Shown piece after piece: positions 37,111 to 46,319 of a stretch of DNA of 47,524 nt. The stretch comes from Rhizobiaceae bacterium (GTDB taxonomy: Bacteria > Pseudomonadota > Alphaproteobacteria > Rhizobiales > Rhizobiaceae): the NCBI GenBank assembly GCA_025458045.1, contig JALOTE010000004.1, positions 1-47,524 on the forward strand, written 5' to 3'. The translations under genes and the position numbers were made by a program. The notes below the pieces were generated by a model that saw nothing but the letters and a program-made list of their open reading frames with translations, was not told the origin of the DNA and ran no database searches. How positions within the stretch are numbered: the stretch's first letter is position 1; each line of letters begins with the position of its first letter.

Positions 37111-38577
37111 ATGTTGGCGTCCATCAAGAATTTTCTGAGTGATCGCATGGGCAATTTTGCCATGGCGACGGTGATTGCGTTCCCTGCGATTTTCGGCGGG
37201 GTGGCGTTGTCGATCGACCTGACAAACACGCTCCGGGTCCAAAGCGAACTCCAGGACGCCAATGACACGGCCGTTCTGTTTGCCGCGCGCTATTTCAAGG
37301 AAAACCGCCGCGTGCCGCCGCGTGTGGAGGTGCAGAAATTCCTGGATGCCAACTCGTCCTTCCGCATCGTCAATCCGCGTCTTGTCTTCGACCCCGAGCG
37401 CATCGAGTTCACGCTGACCTCGCAGACGACCGTCAACACGATGCTGATGCGGTATTTCCGCAACAACCGCACAACCTACAATGCGCTCTCCAAAGCCAAT
37501 CTCGGCTTCTCGGAGACGTTGGAGTTCGCGCTCGCTCTCGACACGACGGAATCCATGGCCGCAGAAGGCCGGATGGATGCGCTGAAGGTTGCCGCCAACC
37601 AGTTTCTCGACACCGTTTTTGACGCGCAAGCGCAGGGCGCCGATGTGAAGGGTGCCATCGTGCCCTTTGCGCAATATGTGAATGTCGGCACGCGGATGCG
37701 CGGCCAGTCCTGGCTGCAAGTGCCACGCAACATCGACACGCGCGTCACGACGCGGCAGTGCCGCATGGAGGCACCGGTGATCGGCCAGACCAATTGCCGC
37801 AATGAATGCTGGCCGGCTGAGACGATCAATCACCCCGGTTCCCCGGGCGGTTGCACGATCCGCGATGGTGCCGAGTTCTGCTCTCCGCCAAGCCCGGGTT
37901 GGACGGAAAACCGGCCGGCCGGTTGTGAAAACCGCTGCGACAATGTCTATGGGGCCGAGGTGGAGGTTTGCGAGAACGTCACGACCGGCGAACTCATCAC
38001 TTGGCAGGGCTGTGTCGGCTCGCGCGCTTATCCGCTGAACGTGCAGGATGCGAATTACCGCACCCGCATCCCCGGTCTTCTGAGCGTTGAGTGCTCGAAG
38101 GAAATTCAGCCGCTGACGGCGACCAAGTCCCTTCTTGTCAACAAGATCAACGAACTGACCCCTTGGGGCGCGACTTACTTGCCGGAAGGCGTGATGTGGG
38201 GCACCCGCGTGCTCACGACCGGTGCGCCCTATACGGAAGCCGCCACGCGCGGCCGCGGAAACAGGCCGGTGCGCCGCGTGCTCGTGTTGATGACGGACGG
38301 TGTCAACACATTGTCTCCGGATTTCCCGACGCACAACAATGCCGACCGTGCTCTCGCTGACCAGTACACCCGTGAGGCCTGTGTCGAAGCCAAGGCCAAG
38401 ACGATGGACATCTTCACGATTTCATTCGGCTCCGGCGTCACGGCACCTGTCCGCCAGTTGCTTCAGGAATGTGCGTCGCACCCGTCGCAATATTTCCATG
38501 CGGCCAATGCCTCGGCGCTCTCGGACGCATTTTCCGACATTGCCGATGCGCTTTTGAACATCCGCCTCACTCAATGA
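37111..38577 (+). CDS. TadG-like secreted von Willebrand factor A protein, paralogue 1
   Basis: The 488-residue product opens with a TadE/TadG-type N-terminus (DRMGNFAMATVIAFPAIFGGVALSIDLTN), a single membrane anchor with flanking Gly-Asn-Phe. A VWA domain starts near residue 138 with a metal-site motif D144-T-T146-E-S148 (Thr for the first Ser), and TDGVNTL near 395. An insert of about 130 residues with nine cysteines interrupts the VWA domain after about residue 205. RBS AGGAGG lies 7 bases before ATG 37111. No other tad or flp gene is near. It is followed at once by a close paralogue. Likely role is in pilus or surface assembly, by inference. Confidence 0.82.
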   Translation: MLASIKNFLSDRMGNFAMATVIAFPAIFGGVALSIDLTNTLRVQSELQDANDTAVLFAARYFKENRRVPPRVEVQKFLDANSSFRIVNPRLVFDPERIEFTLTSQTTVNTMLMRYFRNNRTTYNALSKANLGFSETLEFALALDTTESMAAEGRMDALKVAANQFLDTVFDAQAQGADVKGAIVPFAQYVNVGTRMRGQSWLQVPRNIDTRVTTRQCRMEAPVIGQTNCRNECWPAETINHPGSPGGCTIRDGAEFCSPPSPGWTENRPAGCENRCDNVYGAEVEVCENVTTGELITWQGCVGSRAYPLNVQDANYRTRIPGLLSVECSKEIQPLTATKSLLVNKINELTPWGATYLPEGVMWGTRVLTTGAPYTEAATRGRGNRPVRRVLVLMTDGVNTLSPDFPTHNNADRALADQYTREACVEAKAKTMDIFTISFGSGVTAPVRQLLQECASHPSQYFHAANASALSDAFSDIADALLNIRLTQ

Positions 38578-38597
38578 GCCGAGGCAAACACTGATCT

Positions 38598-38621
38598 GGC
38601 GGTCCGGGGAACCGGGCCGCC
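38598..38621 (+). terminator. Hairpin after the first VWA gene, weak terminator or processing site
   Basis: Arms GGCGGTCCGG and CCGGGCCGCC pair over 10 bp (one G-U) around a GGAA loop, 21 bases after the stop. Only a poor T-run follows, so termination would be partial, leaving possible read-through to the second paralogue. Confidence 0.45.
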
Positions 38622-38719
38622 GTGTCTTGCGAGACGCGGGGAGCATCGGGATACGGCAGGGCCGCTTGTGCCGGACGGGTGTCTCAAATTTGACTGAGCC
38701 GACTTACCTTCAATTCACA

Positions 38720-38741
38720 ATGTCTCTTGGGCGGACATTAA
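38720..38741 (+). promoter_or_regulatory. Conserved upstream block of the second VWA gene
   Basis: This 22-base block, beginning ATGTCTCTTGGGC and ending TTAA, matches 37041-37062 at 18 positions and lies 44 bases before the ATG. The duplicated gene pair therefore kept its control region along with the coding part. Confidence 0.5.
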
Positions 38742-38785
38742 ATCCCCTTCGGCTAAGCTGACGGGAACACTCTGGGAGCCTTTCC

Positions 38786-40273
38786 ATGTTCCGCTCACTC
38801 AAGCGACTGATCGATGACCGCCGCGGCAATTTCGCGATGATCACGGCCATTGCGTTTCCGATGATTTTCGCCGGCGTCGCGCTTTCGGTGGATGTTTCCA
38901 ACGCGTTGCGACTGCAGTCCGAACTGCAAAACGCCAATGACACGGCCGTGCTCTATGCCGCGCGGCATTTCCAGGTCGAAAAGCAGGTGCCGACCAAACA
39001 GGAAGTCCAGCGCTTTCTTGACGCCAATTTCGGCGGCAACGCGACGGTGATGAGCGTCACGAAAAACGAGAATTCCAGCGAATTCACCGTCAGGACGGAA
39101 GCCTACACGCAGCCGATGCTGATGAACTATTTTGGCGTGCGCAACCAGCGCCGCGAAGTGTTGTCGAAGGCCACAATGGGCGTCGGCGGCATTCTTGAGT
39201 TCGCGCTTGCGCTCGACACCACATGGTCGATGAATTTCGAGAACCGTTTGCCCGGACTGAAACAGGCGGGAGCCGCGTTCGTCAACATGCTGATGGATGT
39301 GCGTGACCGTGGTGCGACCGTGAAAGGCGCGATCGTTCCGTTTGCGCGCTATGTGAATGTCGGCGTCAGCCGCCGCAACGAGCCCTGGATGGATGTGCCG
39401 CGCGACCAGGACACGCGCACCTATGCCGATGTCTGCGAGACTCGCACGCGCCGCGTCGGCTGCAATCAATGGCGGCGCGACTGCACGCCGGCCCAGACCA
39501 TCAACCATCCGGCGCGCCCGCGCACCTGCTGGAACGAGGATGGACAGCAGGTCTGTTCCGGGCCCACTCCGGCATGGACCGAGAACCGGCCCGCACGCTG
39601 CAACGATGTGTGCGTCCAGCCGGTCAACCAGCAATATCAGCATTGCCAGCGTCGGCAGACGGGCGGCTTCGTCACCAAGTGGAACGGTTGTGTCGGCTCG
39701 CGCGATTACCCCTTCAATGTGCGCGACGAGTTCAACGGCCGCAAGTTTCCCGGGCTGATGGACATCACCTGCGCGCCGGAACTGCTGCCGCTGACGGACA
39801 ACCGCGCCACGCTTCTGGCCAAGATCGACAGCCTGTGGCCCGACAACAATACCTACATCCCGGAAGGCATCATGTGGGGCACCCGCATGCTGACAGCGAC
39901 GCAACCCTTCACCGAAGCCAGCGGAGCCGGTTCCAACAACGCGCAGTCACAGACGCATGTGAACCGCAAGGCATTGATTGTCATGACGGACGGCATGAAC
40001 ACCATCCGCGCCAGCGGTCGCTGGCACAATGACACCAATGACTCCGCCGAACCGGACCGCATCACGCTGGAAGCTTGTGCGGAAGCCAAGAACAACGGGC
40101 TCGAAGTCTACACTGTCACATTCGGCAACCAGGTGCCGAACGCCGTTCGAGACATGCTCGCGCGCTGCGCGTCGAAGCCCGACTACAACTTCCACGCCGC
40201 CAGCAACGATGCGCTGGTCAATGCCTTCCGCGACATTGCCGACCAACTGCTGTCGATCCGCCTCAGCCAGTGA
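38786..40273 (+). CDS. TadG-like secreted von Willebrand factor A protein, paralogue 2
   Basis: The 495-residue product is colinear with the upstream neighbour through its whole length. It has the anchor DRRGNFAMITAIAFPMIFAGVALSVDVSN, the VWA start ALD144-T-T146-W-S148, the insert core ETIxNHP-like TINHPARP...TPAWTENRPARC, the GCVGSRDYPFNVRD segment, TDGMNTI, and an end RDIADQLLSIRLSQ. All twelve cysteines of paralogue 1 are kept in the same order. A perfect terminator follows at 40297. The function is unknown; exported VWA proteins bind partners through the metal site. Confidence 0.82.
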   Translation: MFRSLKRLIDDRRGNFAMITAIAFPMIFAGVALSVDVSNALRLQSELQNANDTAVLYAARHFQVEKQVPTKQEVQRFLDANFGGNATVMSVTKNENSSEFTVRTEAYTQPMLMNYFGVRNQRREVLSKATMGVGGILEFALALDTTWSMNFENRLPGLKQAGAAFVNMLMDVRDRGATVKGAIVPFARYVNVGVSRRNEPWMDVPRDQDTRTYADVCETRTRRVGCNQWRRDCTPAQTINHPARPRTCWNEDGQQVCSGPTPAWTENRPARCNDVCVQPVNQQYQHCQRRQTGGFVTKWNGCVGSRDYPFNVRDEFNGRKFPGLMDITCAPELLPLTDNRATLLAKIDSLWPDNNTYIPEGIMWGTRMLTATQPFTEASGAGSNNAQSQTHVNRKALIVMTDGMNTIRASGRWHNDTNDSAEPDRITLEACAEAKNNGLEVYTVTFGNQVPNAVRDMLARCASKPDYNFHAASNDALVNAFRDIADQLLSIRLSQ

Positions 40274-40296
40274 CGGCACACCTGATTTGAAGGGAA

Positions 40297-40322
40297 GGGG
40301 CGTCCACGCGACGCCCCTTTTT
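40297..40322 (+). terminator. Rho-independent terminator after the VWA gene pair
   Basis: Perfect 8-bp stem GGGGCGTC / GACGCCCC (40297-40304 and 40310-40317), loop CACGC, followed by five T (40318-40322). It lies 24 bases after the stop of the second VWA gene. Confidence 0.9.
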
Positions 40323-40472
40323 CCGTTTCAGGGTGACCGGCCGTTCAGAGAATTTTCATAAAGGTTGAGCAATCCTTGCGAAAGCGCCGGTGTTTTGGCA
40401 GGCTTGCGCGCAAGCGCCTGTCGAGAAGAACACCTGCCAACCGGTTCCGCATTTCGGAGGGCTCCCGTGTCC

Positions 40473-42326
40473 ATGTCACGTTTTGCACGTATCGCTGCGC
40501 TGTCCAGCCTGTCGATGTCGGTGGCCCTTGTCTTTGCCGCACCTGCAAGAAGCCAGACCTTGCTGGATCTGCTGTTGAACAAGCCGCAGGTCCAGCGCGC
40601 GCCTGTCGCGCAGCCCGGCTTTCCGCCGCCGCCGAAGCCGAAGCCAGCAGCCAAGCCGATCAAGAAAATCCTGCCGCCCAGTTTCCTCGACTACAAGGCT
40701 GATCCGCTGGCGCAGTTTTCCGCCGCCAAGGTCGTGACAACGACGGCCGTTTCGGTTGGCGCGATTGGCGGCTTTGGTCTCGCCGAGGGCGTGGCGGTGG
40801 CCGGCGATGTGCAAATCGCCGCCGAAAAGCCGGTCACGGATGCGCTAGCGAAACTGTACGGCGAAGCCCCAGCGTTCCTGTGGGTCTCCGGATTTGATCC
40901 CAAAACATCGGCGTTGGCGATTGCCGCGCACCTGGCCGAGGCCGCCCGCTACGGTCTCGATGCCGAAGACTACGCCATCGCGTTGCCTGCGCACCGCTGG
41001 AACGCGTCCGACATGGCGACCCGCATGGTGGAACTGACACGTTTCGAGTTCCAATTGAGTGCGGCCATCGCGCGTTATGTCCGCGATGTCGAAGGCGGGC
41101 GTATTAACCCGAACCGCATTTCCGGCTTCTACGACATCGCCTCGAAGGTTCCCGATCTGGCCTCCGTGGTGCGCGGCCTGGCCGGCGAGGCTGATCCCGT
41201 CGCGGCACTTGAAGCCCGCCACCCGCAGGAACCGGAATATGCACGGCTGCAAGCCGAACTCGCGGCGCTGCGCAAGTCCGGCGCGGCTGCCCCGGTCGTG
41301 ATTGCGGAAGGGACGCTGATCAGGCCGGGTTCAGCCCATCCGGAATTGGGCAAGGTGCTTGAAGCGATGCGGCGCAGCGCGGGCGATGCGCTGCTGACGG
41401 ACCATGCGCCAGTGCTGGCCGGCTTCGACCCGTCCATGCCCTATGCCGGGCCGATTGTTGATTTTGTCAAGGCATGGCAGGCCGCCAAGGGCCTGAAGCC
41501 GGACGGGATCATCGGCTCGCGCTCCATCCGCGCCGCGGTCGGGACCAGCGATGCCGAGAAACTGCGCAAGGTGGAACTGGCGCTTGAGAAGATGCGCTGG
41601 TTCCCGGACGCCTATGGCGGCCGCTATGTGTTCATCAACCAGCCGGCCTTCACCGCGACCTATTACAACAATGATGTCGCGGAGTTGACGACGCGCACCG
41701 TCATCGGCACCAAGACCAACCAGACATACCTGTTCCACGACATGATCGAATATGTCGAGTTCAACCCCACATGGGGTGTTCCGCAGTCGATCATCGTCAA
41801 TGAGTTCCTGCCCAAGCTGCGCGCCAATCCCGGCTATCTCGATGCCAAGGGCTATGAGGTCTACAACGCCAAGGGCCAGAAGATTTCATCACGCGCGGTC
41901 AACTGGTCGGCGGTCGGCACGGCTGTTCCGGTTTCGGTGATCCAGCCCGGCGGCGACGGGAATGCGCTGGGTGACCTGAAGATCATGTTTCCCAACAAGC
42001 ATTCGATCTACATGCATGACACGCCGGCACGCGACCTGTTTGCGCGTGATGTGCGCGCCTTCAGCCATGGCTGCGTGCGCTTGCAGCAGCCCCATGAGAT
42101 GGCGGCCAAGGTTCTTGGCATCACGCTTGCCGATGTGGAGGCAAGACTTGCAAAGCCGACAAACCGAATGAATGTGAAGCAGAGACTGCCGGTCTACGTC
42201 GCTTACTTCACGGCCTGGCCAAACGAGCAAGGCGGCATCGACTACTTCGATGATATCTATGAGCGCGACACGCACCTTCTGAAGGCGATCGAGAAAACAC
42301 GCGCGGTGCGTGCAGCAGAAAGCTGA
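40473..42326 (+). CDS. L,D-transpeptidase of the YcbB/LdtD type
   Basis: This is a large periplasmic enzyme making 3-3 peptidoglycan crosslinks. The 617-residue product has a signal peptide (about 1-28, ending ARSQ), a proline/lysine-rich linker (50-64), and a scaffold domain. A peptidoglycan-binding-like helical region lies around 325-360 (AWQAAKGLKPDGIIG). The YkuD catalytic domain contains YMH515DTP and SH532-G-C534-VRLQQP. ATG 40473 lies 12 bases from GGAGG; GTG 40467, 6 bases from it, is an alternative adding two residues. It is convergent with gph. Confidence 0.92.
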   Translation: MSRFARIAALSSLSMSVALVFAAPARSQTLLDLLLNKPQVQRAPVAQPGFPPPPKPKPAAKPIKKILPPSFLDYKADPLAQFSAAKVVTTTAVSVGAIGGFGLAEGVAVAGDVQIAAEKPVTDALAKLYGEAPAFLWVSGFDPKTSALAIAAHLAEAARYGLDAEDYAIALPAHRWNASDMATRMVELTRFEFQLSAAIARYVRDVEGGRINPNRISGFYDIASKVPDLASVVRGLAGEADPVAALEARHPQEPEYARLQAELAALRKSGAAAPVVIAEGTLIRPGSAHPELGKVLEAMRRSAGDALLTDHAPVLAGFDPSMPYAGPIVDFVKAWQAAKGLKPDGIIGSRSIRAAVGTSDAEKLRKVELALEKMRWFPDAYGGRYVFINQPAFTATYYNNDVAELTTRTVIGTKTNQTYLFHDMIEYVEFNPTWGVPQSIIVNEFLPKLRANPGYLDAKGYEVYNAKGQKISSRAVNWSAVGTAVPVSVIQPGGDGNALGDLKIMFPNKHSIYMHDTPARDLFARDVRAFSHGCVRLQQPHEMAAKVLGITLADVEARLAKPTNRMNVKQRLPVYVAYFTAWPNEQGGIDYFDDIYERDTHLLKAIEKTRAVRAAES

Positions 42327-42329
42327 GTG

Positions 42330-43010
42330 TCACACACCAGCGAGCTGGCGCAGCAAGGCCATGGTTTCGCCGTCATAAGCGTCGATGACCTTGGTCGGAC
42401 CGAGGCTTGCGACCGGCACCGGCGAATAGCCGAACGTCACCGCCACGCTTGGCATCGCCGCATTGCGGGCGGTATCGATGTCTGTGATGCTGTCGCCGAT
42501 CATCACGGCGCGTGCCGGGTCGCCGCCCGCCACCCGGATCGTTTCCATCAGGTGCAGCGGATCGGGCTTTCGGGCGGCAAAGCGGTCCGCTCCGCAAATG
42601 GCATGAAACCGGTTTGTCAATGCAAGCGCGGATAGGAGCTTGTCGGCGAGACGCTGCGGCTTGTTGGTGCAGACTGCGACGCGCCAGCCGCCGTCCGCGA
42701 GGTCATCCAGCAGTGAACACGCGCCTGCATAGGGCAGGGAGGCGCCCGGGATGTCCGCCTCATAGGCGCTCAGAAAATCGGCGATCACCCGCTCAACCGT
42801 GTCTTCCGCAAGGCTGAGACCTGCCGTTTCGCAATGCCGATTGAGCATGCCGCGACCGCCATGCCCGGCAAAGGCGGCAATCGTGTCATGGGCCGCAAGC
42901 GGCAAACTGTTGTGTGCAAGAGCCGTGTTGAGCGCGGCCACAAGATCAGCCGCCGTGTCAACCAATGTTCCATCAAGATCAAACACGGCAATTGGGGGCA
43001 GAAGCGGCAT
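42330..43010 (-). CDS. gph: Phosphoglycolate phosphatase (HAD family)
   Basis: Gph removes phosphate from 2-phosphoglycolate formed by RuBisCO or DNA repair. The 226-residue protein has the HAD motifs in order: FDLDGTLVDT (motif I, nucleophile Asp11), VCTNKP (II), KPDPLHL (III) and MIGDSITDIDTA (IV). A helical cap lies between I and II. It is convergent with the L,D-transpeptidase gene and divergent from rpiA. Other HAD sugar phosphatases share the motifs, so the exact substrate is assigned by length and overall likeness. Confidence 0.87.
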   Translation of the reverse strand: MPLLPPIAVFDLDGTLVDTAADLVAALNTALAHNSLPLAAHDTIAAFAGHGGRGMLNRHCETAGLSLAEDTVERVIADFLSAYEADIPGASLPYAGACSLLDDLADGGWRVAVCTNKPQRLADKLLSALALTNRFHAICGADRFAARKPDPLHLMETIRVAGGDPARAVMIGDSITDIDTARNAAMPSVAVTFGYSPVPVASLGPTKVIDAYDGETMALLRQLAGV

Positions 43011-43124
43011 TGATTGCGATCATCCGGCTTGGGTTGCCGCGGCTTTGGTCTGGCGAAGGGAGTGTGTCAACCGTTTTGCGGCTCTGCTATGGCCACAGTG
43101 AATCACGAACGCGAGCATTGACCG

Positions 43125-43820
43125 ATGACACCCATTCCGAACCTGAAGCAGGAGGCCGCGAGGGCCGCGCTTGCCCATGTCGAAGACGGCATGAAACTGG
43201 GGATAGGCACCGGCTCGACGGCGGAGGAGTTCGTGCGCCTGCTGGCGCAGCGCGTGGAGGCGGGCTTGCGCGTCACCGGCGTTTCCACTTCCGAGCGCAC
43301 GGAAGCCTTGTGCCGCGCGCTCGGTGTCCCGACATCGAGCCTTGATGAAACACCGGCACTTGACCTGACGGTCGATGGTGCCGACGAGATCGGCCCGGGT
43401 CTGGCGCTCATCAAGGGCGGCGGCGGCGCATTGTTGCGGGAAAAGATCGTGGCTCATGCGTCTGCCCGCATGATCGTCATTGCCGATGCGTCGAAGGTGG
43501 TGGAGACGCTGGGCGCGTTTCCGTTGCCGATCGAAGTCAACCGGTTCGGCCTCTCCGCCACCCGCCGCGCGGTCGAGCGGGCGGCGGGGCAACTGGCGCT
43601 TTCGGGCGTGGTCACCTTGCGCGGCGGCGATTCGCAGCCATTCGTGACAGACGGCGGTCACCTCATCCTTGACGCATCTTTTGGCCGCATTCCTGATCCA
43701 GAGCGCACCCACGCCATGCTCTGCGCCGTGCCGGGCGTCGTTGAAACAGGCCTTTTCATTGGTCTGTGCCACCTCGCCATGGTTGCGTCACCGGTTGGCA
43801 TCAAGGTAATGAGCCGCTGA
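43125..43820 (+). CDS. rpiA: Ribose-5-phosphate isomerase A
   Basis: RpiA interconverts ribose 5-phosphate and ribulose 5-phosphate. The 231-residue product has the family motifs [38 protein letters not shown] (catalytic Asp and Glu region) and [25 protein letters not shown]. It is followed 29 bases later by the DUF2059 gene, probably in one transcript ending at 44457-44493. gph lies divergent, a pairing found in other alphaproteobacteria. Confidence 0.95.
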   Translation: MTPIPNLKQEAARAALAHVEDGMKLGIGTGSTAEEFVRLLAQRVEAGLRVTGVSTSERTEALCRALGVPTSSLDETPALDLTVDGADEIGPGLALIKGGGGALLREKIVAHASARMIVIADASKVVETLGAFPLPIEVNRFGLSATRRAVERAAGQLALSGVVTLRGGDSQPFVTDGGHLILDASFGRIPDPERTHAMLCAVPGVVETGLFIGLCHLAMVASPVGIKVMSR

Positions 43821-43849
43821 AAACCAGCGGCCACACACGGGACCCGTCC

Positions 43850-44389
43850 ATGAAATTCGCAATATCAGGCCGCAAGGCCATGTTCGCCGCAGCATTGCTG
43901 CCGTTCCTCGCGCAAGGTGTCGCCGCCCAGGAGATCGCGCAGAGCCATCTTGATGCCGCGCGCGTGGCGATCAAGGCCCTGAACGCGACCGACCAGTTTG
44001 ACCGCATCCTGCCGACGGCCGCCGAGACGCTGCGGCAGGAGTTGCTGAAAAAAGACCCCAACCTTTCCGAACAGATCAACACGATCATCACCGATCAGAC
44101 AATTGCACTGGCAGGCCGCCGCAGTGACCTCGAATCGGAAGCGGCGCGCGTTTATGCGCGCGTGTTCAGTGAGGAAGAATTGAAGGCGATCAGCGCGTTT
44201 TACGATACACCCGCCGGCCAGAAACTGATGAAGGAAGCCCCCATCCTCGTGCGCGAACTCGTGAAAGCCGCCAACATCTGGCAGGACGGGATTGCCCGCG
44301 ATCTGGCGCAGAATGTCGGCGCGGAACTGGCCAAAGTTGCACCAAACCTGCCGGTCGAAGAAGCCCAGCCCGCACAGCAGGGCGGCTGA
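43850..44389 (+). CDS. Exported DUF2059 family protein
   Basis: The 179-residue product has a signal peptide (about 1-26, ending GVAAQE). The helical DUF2059 domain shows RVFSEEELKAISAFYDTPAGQKLMKEAPIL, the family's best-kept segment. The C-terminus is Pro/Gln/Ala-rich. DUF2059 proteins are periplasmic with no settled role. ATG 43850 begins the signal peptide. It stands between rpiA and the glutathione reductase gene, a common order in alphaproteobacteria. Confidence 0.87.
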   Translation: MKFAISGRKAMFAAALLPFLAQGVAAQEIAQSHLDAARVAIKALNATDQFDRILPTAAETLRQELLKKDPNLSEQINTIITDQTIALAGRRSDLESEAARVYARVFSEEELKAISAFYDTPAGQKLMKEAPILVRELVKAANIWQDGIARDLAQNVGAELAKVAPNLPVEEAQPAQQGG

Positions 44390-44456
44390 GGCGTCAGCCG
44401 ATCACACCACACGTCGCGCATCGGTGAATTGCGCGGCGGCGCGGTCAAGCCTATCG

Positions 44457-44493
44457 AAGCCCGGCCGGACATGCCCGCGCCGGGCTTTTGTTT
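44457..44493 (+). terminator. Rho-independent terminator of the rpiA-DUF2059 unit
   Basis: AAGCCCGG (44457-44464) pairs with CCGGGCTT (44480-44487) over 8 bp, with a 15-base loop, then TTTTGTTT. It lies 68 bases after the DUF2059 stop and 15 bases before the next gene. Confidence 0.75.
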
Positions 44494-44507
44494 GAAGGGA
44501 ATACGCC

Positions 44508-46319
44508 ATGGCCTATGACCTCGACCTGTTTGTTGTCGGCGGAGGGTCCGGCGGCGTGCGCGCCGCCCGCGTTTCAGCGCAGATGGGCAAGCGTGTGACG
44601 ATTGCCGAGGAGTACCGGCTTGGCGGCACCTGCGTCATTCGAGGCTGTGTTCCAAAAAAGCTGCTCGTCTACGCATCGCAGTTTTCCGAGCATTTCGAGG
44701 ACGCCGCTGGGTATGGCTGGACCGTCGGCGAGACAAGGTTTGACTGGCCGAAGCTGATCGCAGCCAAGGACAAAGAGATTTCGCGGTTGGAAGGGCTCTA
44801 CCGCAAGGGGCTGGAAACTTCCGGCGCACGTGTCATCGAAAGCCGTGCCACGCTCATCGACGCGCATCATGTCCGCATCGAGGCCACCGGCGAGGTTCTG
44901 AGCGCGGAGGCGATCATCATTGCCACCGGCGGGCGCGCCAATCCACATGCCGCGCTGCCCGGCCACGACTTGTGCATTACCTCCAATGAGGCGTTCGACC
45001 TGCCGGAACTGCCGCGCGCCATCATCATCGAGGGCGGCGGTTACATCGCCGTCGAGTTCGCCAATGTTTTCCATGGCCTTGGTGTGGAGACGACGCTTGT
45101 TTACCGGGGCCGTGAAATCCTGTCGCGGTTTGACGCCGATCTGAGGCGCGGTCTGCATGAGGCGATGGCGGCCAAGGGCATCCGCATCCTGTGTGAAACC
45201 ATGCTGGAAGGGGTGCGGCGCGGCGATGACGGCCGCCTGCATGCGATCACCTCGAAGGGCGAGGCGCTCGACGCCGATCAGGTGATGCTTGCGGTCGGCC
45301 GTTTGCCGAACACGGCCGGGCTTGGGCTGGAGGCCGCCGGCGTGACGCTTGACGCCCAAGGCGCGATTATCGTGGATGCGTACTCACGCACCACGCAGCC
45401 GAACATCTACGCACTCGGCGATGTGACGAACCGCGTGCAACTGACGCCTGTCGCCATCCATGAAGCGATGTGTTTCGTCGAGACGCACTGGAAGGGCAAT
45501 CCGACCGCGCCTGACCACGATTGCATCGCCACGGCCGTGTTCTCGCAGCCGGAACTCGGAACGGTCGGCTTGACGGAGGAAATCGCGGCCAAGTCACATG
45601 ATCTGGACGTGTTTGTGGCGCGCTTCCGGCCGATGAAGAACATTCTTGCCGGGCGCGATGGTTTCCGGGATGCCTTCGCCGGGAGGAAACAACTCCAGTC
45701 CGGCCGCATCTCCTTCGGCATCATCCCGACCATCGCCCCCTACCTGCTGCCGCAATGGCTGGGGCCCTTCCGCAGTCGCTTTCCCGCCGTCACCATCGCC
45801 ATTTCCGAATCCCGCACCGAGGAACTCATCCATCTCGTCGTGGAAGGCGAGGTGGAATTCGCCGTCCTCAGCGATGTGCCGGAGCAGGACCGGAAGAAAT
45901 TGTCATTGCAGGTCAAGGAGCTGTTCCGCGAGCCCTTGCTGCTCGCCGCGCCTTCGAATCATCCCTTGGCGGTTCGAAAACAGCCGCCCGCACCCGGAGA
46001 TCTGCATGCCGACGAATTGATCCACCTCAAGGGCGGCCATTGCCTTGCCGAACGCACCTTGCGCCTCTGCCGCATCCGCGAACCGCAGCCCGGACTCCAA
46101 TGCGATCAACTCGATACCGCCCTTTCGATGGTCGCCTCCGGTCTCGGCGTGACGGTGGTGCCCAAGCTGGCCACCCGCACCCGGGTCTTCGAGGGCATCA
46201 CGCTGCGCCCCTTCGCCGGAGCGGGACTTTACCGGGTGATCAGCCTTCTGAAACGCAAGGGGATCGCAGAAACAGCCGCCGCGAGGGAACTCCTCCTCCA
46301 CCTTTCGCCCGAAGCGTGA
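44508..46319 (+). CDS. gor: Chimeric reading frame: truncated glutathione reductase joined to an OxyR-like LysR effector domain
   Basis: Residues 1 to about 383 are glutathione reductase: FAD site VVGGGSGGVRAAR, redox pair Cys42/Cys47 in GGTCVIRGCVPKK, NADPH site IIEGGGYIAVEFANVF, and FRPMKNILAGRD near the end. The next ~75 residues of a normal enzyme, the dimer interface with the HPT-x-x-E catalytic His-Glu, are missing. Instead, residues ~384-603 are the inducer-binding domain of an OxyR-type LysR regulator (GIIPTIAPYLLPQWL, GEVEFAVLSDVPEQ, HLKGGHCLAE with Cys, SMVASGLGVTVVPKLA), lacking the helix-turn-helix. The join is in frame. Neither half should work: the reductase lacks its dimer domain and the regulator its DNA-binding part. 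An assembly join or recombination is more likely than a designed fusion. Confidence 0.85.
   Translation: MAYDLDLFVVGGGSGGVRAARVSAQMGKRVTIAEEYRLGGTCVIRGCVPKKLLVYASQFSEHFEDAAGYGWTVGETRFDWPKLIAAKDKEISRLEGLYRKGLETSGARVIESRATLIDAHHVRIEATGEVLSAEAIIIATGGRANPHAALPGHDLCITSNEAFDLPELPRAIIIEGGGYIAVEFANVFHGLGVETTLVYRGREILSRFDADLRRGLHEAMAAKGIRILCETMLEGVRRGDDGRLHAITSKGEALDADQVMLAVGRLPNTAGLGLEAAGVTLDAQGAIIVDAYSRTTQPNIYALGDVTNRVQLTPVAIHEAMCFVETHWKGNPTAPDHDCIATAVFSQPELGTVGLTEEIAAKSHDLDVFVARFRPMKNILAGRDGFRDAFAGRKQLQSGRISFGIIPTIAPYLLPQWLGPFRSRFPAVTIAISESRTEELIHLVVEGEVEFAVLSDVPEQDRKKLSLQVKELFREPLLLAAPSNHPLAVRKQPPAPGDLHADELIHLKGGHCLAERTLRLCRIREPQPGLQCDQLDTALSMVASGLGVTVVPKLATRTRVFEGITLRPFAGAGLYRVISLLKRKGIAETAAARELLLHLSPEA
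45655..45665. other. Junction between Hyphomicrobiales-like and foreign sequence
   Basis: Homology to glutathione reductase stops in the AGRDG codons (45649-45663) where the family reads AGRDE-R-T, and LysR effector sequence follows at once. From here to 47524 the genes, codon choice and rising A+T content differ from everything upstream. Confidence 0.6.

Noticed and set aside
36904-38334. 476-residue minus-strand open frame, and a similar one at 38795-39904
   Set aside because: Both are shadows of the VWA paralogues; their similarity to each other only mirrors that of the plus-strand genes.
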